Positions 7,392 through 10,968 of a DNA stretch of 10,968 nucleotides are shown piece after piece. A program made the position numbers and the translations under genes. Origin of the DNA: Bellilinea sp034411135 (lineage in GTDB: Bacteria; Chloroflexota; Anaerolineae; Anaerolineales; Anaerolineaceae); assembly GCA_034411135.1 (NCBI GenBank), contig DAOUMN010000097.1, positions 1 to 10,968 of the forward strand, given 5' to 3'. The notes below the pieces were generated by a model. The model was not told the DNA's origin. It saw nothing but the letters and a program-made list of their open reading frames with translations, and did no database searches. The number at the start of each line of letters is the position of its first letter. The first letter of the stretch is position 1.

Positions 7392-8278
7392 TCTGTCCTC
7401 TCCTTTGAGAATAATAAATCCAGCTTCTCTTCGTAGGCGTAGTAATCCAACACCTCGTACAGTTCTGCCCGGGTTTGCATGGCAGAGACCACGTTTGCCT
7501 GGCTGCCCTCACGGCGCAGGGTTTCGAACACGCGCAGCGCAGCAGCACTCATCGCACGAAACGCCGACAACGGGTACAACACCAGGCTAACCCCTGCCTC
7601 CGCCAACTGATGGGTGGTAAACAGGGGCGTCTTGCCAAACTCGGTGAGGTTTGCCAGCACCGGCACGTCCGTGGCTCGGACGAAAGCGGTATAATCCGCC
7701 AGGTCGCCGACCGCCTCGGCGAAAATCATGTCGGCTCCGGCTTCAACATAGCGGCGGGCACGCTCGAGCGCGGCGGGCAAGCCCTCCACCGCCAGGGCGT
7801 CGGTGCGCGCCATGATGACAAAATCCGGGTCGCTGCGCGCGTCCACCGCGGCTTTGATCCGGTCAATCATCTCCTCCGCCGGCACAACTGCTTTACCCGG
7901 GCGATGACCACAACGTTTGGCTTGTACCTGATCCTCGATGTGCATGGCTGCTGCTCCCGCTTTGACCAGCGAACGCACCGTTCGGGCAATGTTAAAAGCG
8001 CTGCCAAAACCAGTATCCACATCCACTAAGAGAGGAAGGCTGCAGGCATCCGTGATCCGGCGGGTATCCACCAAGACATCCTCCAGGGTGGTGATCCCCA
8101 AATCCGGCACGCCCAGTGAGGCTGCCGCCACTCCACCACCGGAGAGGTAAATTGCCCGGAAACCCGCTTTTTCTGCCAGCAGCGCGGTATATGCATTGAT
8201 TGTTCCCACCACCTGAAGCGGTTTTTCGACCTGCAGCGCCTGGCGAAAGCGAGCGCCAGCAGAGGTGGATTGAGTCAC
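7388..8278 (-). CDS. prpB: methylisocitrate lyase PrpB
   Basis: This 296-residue protein of the isocitrate lyase/PEP mutase superfamily cleaves 2-methylisocitrate to pyruvate and succinate, the last step of the 2-methylcitrate cycle. Active-site features are all present: SGGGVAAASLG (46-56), metal-binding Asp86 and Asp88 in LLVDVDTGFG, the KRCGHR loop with Cys123, and Glu188. The KRCGHR signature separates it from oxaloacetate decarboxylases and PEP mutases. The start is assigned to GTG 8278. It lies five bases after AGGAGG and gives the family's usual length; an upstream in-frame GTG (8317) would place that Shine-Dalgarno inside the gene. An ATG overlapping the GTG is directly followed by TGA, so it cannot start PrpB. 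It is the first gene of prpBCD. Confidence 0.95.
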   Translation of the reverse strand: MTQSTSAGARFRQALQVEKPLQVVGTINAYTALLAEKAGFRAIYLSGGGVAAASLGVPDLGITTLEDVLVDTRRITDACSLPLLVDVDTGFGSAFNIARTVRSLVKAGAAAMHIEDQVQAKRCGHRPGKAVVPAEEMIDRIKAAVDARSDPDFVIMARTDALAVEGLPAALERARRYVEAGADMIFAEAVGDLADYTAFVRATDVPVLANLTEFGKTPLFTTHQLAEAGVSLVLYPLSAFRAMSAAALRVFETLRREGSQANVVSAMQTRAELYEVLDYYAYEEKLDLLFSKERTE

Positions 8279-8373
8279 ATCAGCCTCCTGAACTATGTTC
8301 TGAAAGGGGAAAAGCACTTAACCGCGTATAGTTCTCCCCGGCATACCCTTCTTCCCTTTACGCAACCAACAGC

Positions 8374-8386
8374 AACCCTGCGGGTT
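8374..8386. repeat. short perfect hairpin at the predicted prpB transcription start
   Basis: AACCC-TGC-GGGTT sits 6-7 bases beyond the prpB -10, so it would cover roughly +1 to +13 of the prpB message. It could be a 5' stabilising hairpin or a repressor site. Only the symmetry is seen. Confidence 0.4.
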
Positions 8387-8392
8387 ATTAAA

Positions 8393-8421
8393 ATGATACC
8401 AACCCGATATTTCAAAGTCAA
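8393..8421 (-). promoter_or_regulatory. prpB: promoter of prpBCD
   Basis: On the minus strand TTGACT (8421-8416) and TATCAT (8398-8393) are separated by exactly 17 bp, a near-consensus sigma70-type promoter. It predicts a leader of about 108 bases before the prpB GTG. Confidence 0.75.
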
Positions 8422-8466
8422 ATATTTTTACCGGATTAGTTGGAAATTCATCATTTCGGTTGAAAG

Positions 8467-8478
8467 GGGGTTAACCCC
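8467..8478. repeat. perfect palindrome GGGGTTAACCCC between prpB and serC
   Basis: This 12-bp perfect palindrome lies 45 bp upstream of the prpB -35 and directly beside the first TGTC-N-GACA dyad. It may be a separate protein-binding site or part of one composite operator. Confidence 0.4.
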
Positions 8479-8479
8479 A

Positions 8480-8523
8480 TTGTCTGACATGGATATTGTT
8501 ATTTCGCCATAAATGTCAGACAA
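8480..8523. promoter_or_regulatory. paired TGTC-N-GACA dyads, probable operator
   Basis: TTGTCTGACAT (8480-8490) and ATGTCAGACAA (8513-8523) are exact reverse complements of each other, and each contains its own dyad TGTC-N-GACA. Their centres are 33 bp apart, about three helical turns, so two dimers would sit on one DNA face. GTC-N-GAC dyads resemble operators of GntR/FadR-subfamily regulators; that link is inference. The pair lies between the prpB and serC promoters, about 60 bp upstream of each core element set. Confidence 0.55.
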
Positions 8524-8561
8524 CTGACGAAAGCCGAATAAATTCGGGAAATCTTTCACTA

Positions 8562-8589
8562 TTCTTTCGCCCGAAAAACCCTCTATAAT
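8562..8589 (+). promoter_or_regulatory. serC: candidate promoter of serC
   Basis: There is a perfect -10 TATAAT at 8584-8589. The best -35 is poor (TTCTTT, 8562-8567, 16-bp spacer), so an activator may be needed. Expected initiation is near 8596, about 57 bases before the serC start. An inverted repeat, TTCGGG (8543-8548) and CCCGAA (8570-8575), brackets the -35. Confidence 0.5.
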
Positions 8590-8604
8590 CAAAAATATCC
8601 ACAT

Positions 8605-8620
8605 TTTGCCATTTGGCAAA
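8605..8620. promoter_or_regulatory. palindrome TTTGCCA-TT-TGGCAAA in the serC leader
   Basis: Two perfect seven-base arms flank a TT centre. The site falls about 10 bases downstream of the predicted serC start of transcription and 32 bases before the start codon, a usual place for a repressor. As RNA, the arms could also form a small hairpin. Confidence 0.45.
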
Positions 8621-8652
8621 TCATGTCTCAACCTACCCCAAGGACGGAGCGA

Positions 8653-9720
8653 ATGAAAAAACACAATTTCAATCCCGGACCCTCCATTTTGCCGCAGTAC
8701 ACCATCGACCAAACCGCTGCAGCAATCCACAATTTTGCTGGTACCGGACTGTCGATCCTGGAAGTGTCCCACCGCAGTAAGGAATTCGAAGCGGTGGTGA
8801 ACGAAACCGTGGAGTTATTCAAAGAACTGCTCAACATTCCAGCCGGCTATGCGGTATTTTTTGTCGGCGGCGGCGCAAGCACCCAATTTTTCCACGTCCC
8901 TTACAACTTGTTGGAGAAGAAAGCCGCTTACCTGATCACCGGACAGTGGGCACAGAAAGCCTACAAGGAAGCCAAACTTTTCGGCGCGGTTGAGGTGGTT
9001 GCGTCTTCCGAGGATAAGAATTTCACCTATATTCCCAAAGATTACACCATCCCGACCGACGCGGACTACTTCCACATCACCACCAACAACACCATTTATG
9101 GCAGCGAAATCCTCACCGACCTCGATTCGCCCGTCCCGCTGGTCGCTGATATGTCTTCGGACATCTTTTCCCGCCCGATGGATGTTTCCAAGTATGGCTT
9201 GATTTACGGCGGCGCGCAAAAGAACCTGGCTCCCGCCGGGATCACCTTTGTGATCGTGCGCGAAGACCTGCTTGGCAAGGTCAGCCGCCCGCTGCCTGCC
9301 ATGGTGGATTACCGCACCCATATCAAGAACAATTCACTCTACAACACCCCCCCAGTGGTGGTCATCTACTCCGCGTTGATGACTTTGCGCTGGATGAAAG
9401 AACAGGGCGGCGTGGCAGAGATGGAGCGGCGCAATAAAGCCAAAGCCGAACTGCTGTACAACGAAATTGACCGCAATAAACTATTTGTGGGTACAGTAGC
9501 CATGGAAGACCGCTCGCGGATGAATGTCTGCTTCGTAATGGCACCCGGTTATGAAGCGCTGGAAGAAGAATTCGGTAACTTTGCTAAAAGCAAGGGCATG
9601 GTCGGCATCAAGGGACACCGCTCGGTGGGCGGTTTCCGCGCCTCGCTCTACAACGCCCTGCCGCTGGAGAGCGTCCAGGCGCTGGTGGACTGCATGCGCG
9701 AATTCGAAGCCAGTCACTAA
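8653..9720 (+). CDS. serC: phosphoserine aminotransferase SerC
   Basis: This 355-residue class V PLP aminotransferase carries out the second step of serine synthesis, 3-phosphohydroxypyruvate plus glutamate to phosphoserine plus 2-oxoglutarate; the family also acts in pyridoxal phosphate synthesis in some bacteria. Seen motifs are NFNPGPSILP at the N-terminus, GGGASTQF (72-79), TTNNTIYGSE (143-152), ADMSSDIFSRP (165-175), GGAQKNLAPAG with PLP-binding Lys190, and GIKGHRSVGGFRASLYNA (318-335). ATG 8653 is preferred over the in-frame ATG at 8623. It has AAGGA eight bases upstream, and similarity starts there. The sequence reads like the Bacteroidetes-type SerC from memory. It stands alone, with its own promoter and terminator; serA is not in the window. 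Confidence 0.96.
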   Translation: MKKHNFNPGPSILPQYTIDQTAAAIHNFAGTGLSILEVSHRSKEFEAVVNETVELFKELLNIPAGYAVFFVGGGASTQFFHVPYNLLEKKAAYLITGQWAQKAYKEAKLFGAVEVVASSEDKNFTYIPKDYTIPTDADYFHITTNNTIYGSEILTDLDSPVPLVADMSSDIFSRPMDVSKYGLIYGGAQKNLAPAGITFVIVREDLLGKVSRPLPAMVDYRTHIKNNSLYNTPPVVVIYSALMTLRWMKEQGGVAEMERRNKAKAELLYNEIDRNKLFVGTVAMEDRSRMNVCFVMAPGYEALEEEFGNFAKSKGMVGIKGHRSVGGFRASLYNALPLESVQALVDCMREFEASH

Positions 9721-9750
9721 CCGACTGCCGTTCCACTTATATGCTAAAGC

Positions 9751-9781
9751 AGTCCCTCCGCCGTGGCGGAGGGACTTTTTT
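9751..9781 (+). terminator. intrinsic terminator of serC
   Basis: Twelve-base perfect arms AGTCCCTCCGCC and GGCGGAGGGACT around a tight GT turn are followed by a run of six T (9776-9781). It lies 30 bases after the serC stop codon. The stop codon of the convergent GNAT gene touches the end of the T-run. Confidence 0.93.
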
Positions 9782-10716
9782 CAGGAATCGGTTTTCTCGT
9801 AGCGTGCGCGGGTCAGGCGGCGGCGGAAACCCAGCTCATAAAAACGCCTGCCTGCTGCCGGGTTGTTAACGTTGACGTGCAAGCCCGCTTCGCGGTATCC
9901 CTCGGCTTGAAAACTACGCAACACCTCAACCAGCATGGCATAGGCAATTCCTCGCCCACGCATGTCCGGCACCACACCCGTCTGGCTCAACCAGGCGAAG
10001 CCGCCCAGATCGCCCGTTGTAACGAACGCCACAGGTTTTTTACCCAACAGCGCCACCCGCGATAAATCACGGCGAAAATCGGCATCGGCTTCGTACCCCC
10101 CAATCCATTCCTCCGCCGCTTCGATTCTACCTGGGCGGTCAACGAACGAGTCACGGTACGCCTGGTAGTAAAGCCCGGCTGTTTCGGTTGACCAGGGAAG
10201 TAAACAGACATTGTCCGGCAGGCTGACGTAGGGCAAATCCCCTTCCAGCGCACGAACCATCATGTGCTCAGCAAAGACCTGTCCGAAACCAGCGCGGGAG
10301 TAGATCGAATGCGCATCCGCGGTGAGCGCTTCATTGCGAATGATCAGTCGCCGTACCCGCGAGACCCCGCCCAACCGAGCCGCACGGCTTTCCAGCCATT
10401 CCAGCAGCAGACTGCCCAGCCCTCGGCGGCGATATTGGGGGTGCACGCAGCCACCCAGTTGTAAACGCTGCTCGTCTGCGCCGGAAGACAGCGCCATCAC
10501 CCAACCGGCAGCCATAATCTGACCGTCGTTTTCGGCGCAAAAGGTATTATCGGCATGAACACGCACGGCTTGCATGGCATCCGCTGGCAGATTACTGACC
10601 GGCTCAGCGCCGTCCACCTGCTTGCAGGCAAGATCAAGCGCTTCCAGCGCCTGGTAATCCTCAAGCTGCAAACCCCGCCAGGTCATCCAGGCTGGACCGG
10701 GACTGTAAGGGTACAT
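9781..10716 (-). CDS. tandem-domain GNAT family N-acetyltransferase
   Basis: This protein of 311-312 residues has two GNAT folds in series. The first (about 14-157) has the acetyl-CoA-binding motif VHPQYRRRGLGSLL (92-105). The second (about 173-307) has VVPDMRGRGIAYAML (249-263) and the C-terminal signature NVNNPAAGRRFYELGF (283-298). Tandem GNAT proteins of this size include mycothiol synthase, but the match here is only to the general architecture and no substrate can be named. GAGGAG lies 12 bases before ATG 10716 and nine before an adjacent in-frame GTG (10719); either could start the protein. It converges on serC and shares the terminator region. No operon partner is seen upstream, where a 200-base gap follows. 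Confidence 0.88.
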   Translation of the reverse strand: MYPYSPGPAWMTWRGLQLEDYQALEALDLACKQVDGAEPVSNLPADAMQAVRVHADNTFCAENDGQIMAAGWVMALSSGADEQRLQLGGCVHPQYRRRGLGSLLLEWLESRAARLGGVSRVRRLIIRNEALTADAHSIYSRAGFGQVFAEHMMVRALEGDLPYVSLPDNVCLLPWSTETAGLYYQAYRDSFVDRPGRIEAAEEWIGGYEADADFRRDLSRVALLGKKPVAFVTTGDLGGFAWLSQTGVVPDMRGRGIAYAMLVEVLRSFQAEGYREAGLHVNVNNPAAGRRFYELGFRRRLTRARYEKTDS

Positions 10717-10850
10717 CACTTCTGCTTTCTCCTCATAATCATTTTACCCGTTTGCGCTTAAAATTGGGACGCAAGTATTAACCCTTTTCGATCGATTTCG
10801 TCACTGGTTAATCCGCTTGTTCACGAACCATTATTGACCTTGGCTTACAG

Positions 10851-10896
10851 GTTAACATTCTTACGAGAATAAGTAATCAGTCGAATGTACTTTAAC
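10851..10896. repeat. imperfect inverted repeats upstream of the right-edge ORF
   Basis: GTTAACATTC (10851-10860) is mirrored by GAATG then TTAAC (10883-10887 and 10892-10896). A tighter hairpin, ATTCT-TACG-AGAAT (10857-10870), lies inside. It may be the control region or left end of the element that carries the last ORF. Nothing else is recognisable in 10720-10910. Confidence 0.3.
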
Positions 10897-10916
10897 AAAC
10901 GTGATAAACTATGGGC

Positions 10917-10968
10917 ATGCCAAAAGCCCGAGATTATCACCTCACAGAACAAGAATTGATAGCGGTGG
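10917..10968 (+). CDS. N-terminal fragment, possibly IS630-type transposase or helix-turn-helix protein
   Basis: Only 17 codons are inside the window, starting MPKARDYHLTEQELIA. From memory, openings such as MPKARDYxLT followed by an acidic helix are common in the helix-turn-helix N-terminus of IS630-family transposases. An in-frame ATG six bases earlier (10911) is an alternative start. No Shine-Dalgarno is visible. The right side of the element is outside the window, so neither terminal repeats nor a TA target duplication can be checked. Confidence 0.4.
   Translation, partial: MPKARDYHLTEQELIAV

Noticed and set aside
5183..8029. Several plus-strand open frames of about 145-200 codons opposite prpB, prpC and prpD
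   Set aside because: The minus frames encode full, motif-complete enzymes, and the plus frames are rich in Arg, His and Gln as expected of antisense reading of G+C-rich genes.
8279..8385. Riboswitch in the prpB leader
   Set aside because: Apart from the short 5' hairpin I see no conserved aptamer-like structure and no hairpin masking the AGGAGG.
1..10968. CRISPR array, toxin-antitoxin pair or phage module
   Set aside because: I saw no regularly spaced repeats, small paired genes with such features, or phage-type proteins on either strand.

Overview
This is a chromosomal segment from a bacterium of moderate to fairly high G+C. Housekeeping-type genes sit close together in short operons with good Shine-Dalgarno sequences and sigma70-like promoters. 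No single gene fixes the taxon. From memory of the families, PrpB, PrpC and PrpD read much like their proteobacterial counterparts, SerC like the Bacteroidetes-type enzyme, and the tandem-GNAT protein and the YjdI/CDGSH protein like those of environmental phyla such as Chloroflexota (Anaerolineae). I offer Chloroflexota only as a weak guess.

Layout. (1) 1-1825, minus strand: a three-gene run consisting of a small YjdJ-like GNAT protein, a YjdI-type 4Fe-4S domain fused to two CDGSH iron-sulfur motifs, and a PYROXD2/COG1233-like FAD oxidoreductase that runs off the left edge. (2) 2107-4591, plus strand: a tightly coupled pair encoding an uncharacterised eight-helix membrane protein and a membrane-anchored S41-type peptidase. 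This pair is less G+C-rich by eye and is the least explained part of the window. (3) 4598-4717: a hairpin terminator that can serve both strands, then tRNA-Cys(GCA) on the minus strand with its own promoter. (4) 4769-8278, minus strand: prpBCD, encoding the core of the 2-methylcitrate cycle (methylisocitrate lyase, 2-methylcitrate synthase, 2-methylcitrate dehydratase), with 1-4 nt junctions. (5) 8279-8652: a divergent regulatory region rich in dyad symmetry. (6) 8653-9781, plus strand: serC with a textbook intrinsic terminator. (7) 9781-10716, minus strand: a tandem-GNAT acetyltransferase. (8) The right edge has the first codons of a probable IS630-type transposase or helix-turn-helix protein.

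How it works together. prpBCD would convert propionyl-CoA plus oxaloacetate to pyruvate plus succinate. Neither a propionyl-CoA synthetase (prpE) nor a dedicated prp regulator is in the window. The prpB promoter is strong-looking, and upstream of it lie two TGTC-N-GACA dyads 33 bp apart, which suggest control by a dimeric repressor or activator encoded elsewhere. The serC leader carries a different palindrome. No complete mobile element, CRISPR array or phage gene is visible. The candidates most worth following are the membrane protein/S41 pair, whose peptidase lacks the usual catalytic lysine, and the operator cluster between prpB and serC.
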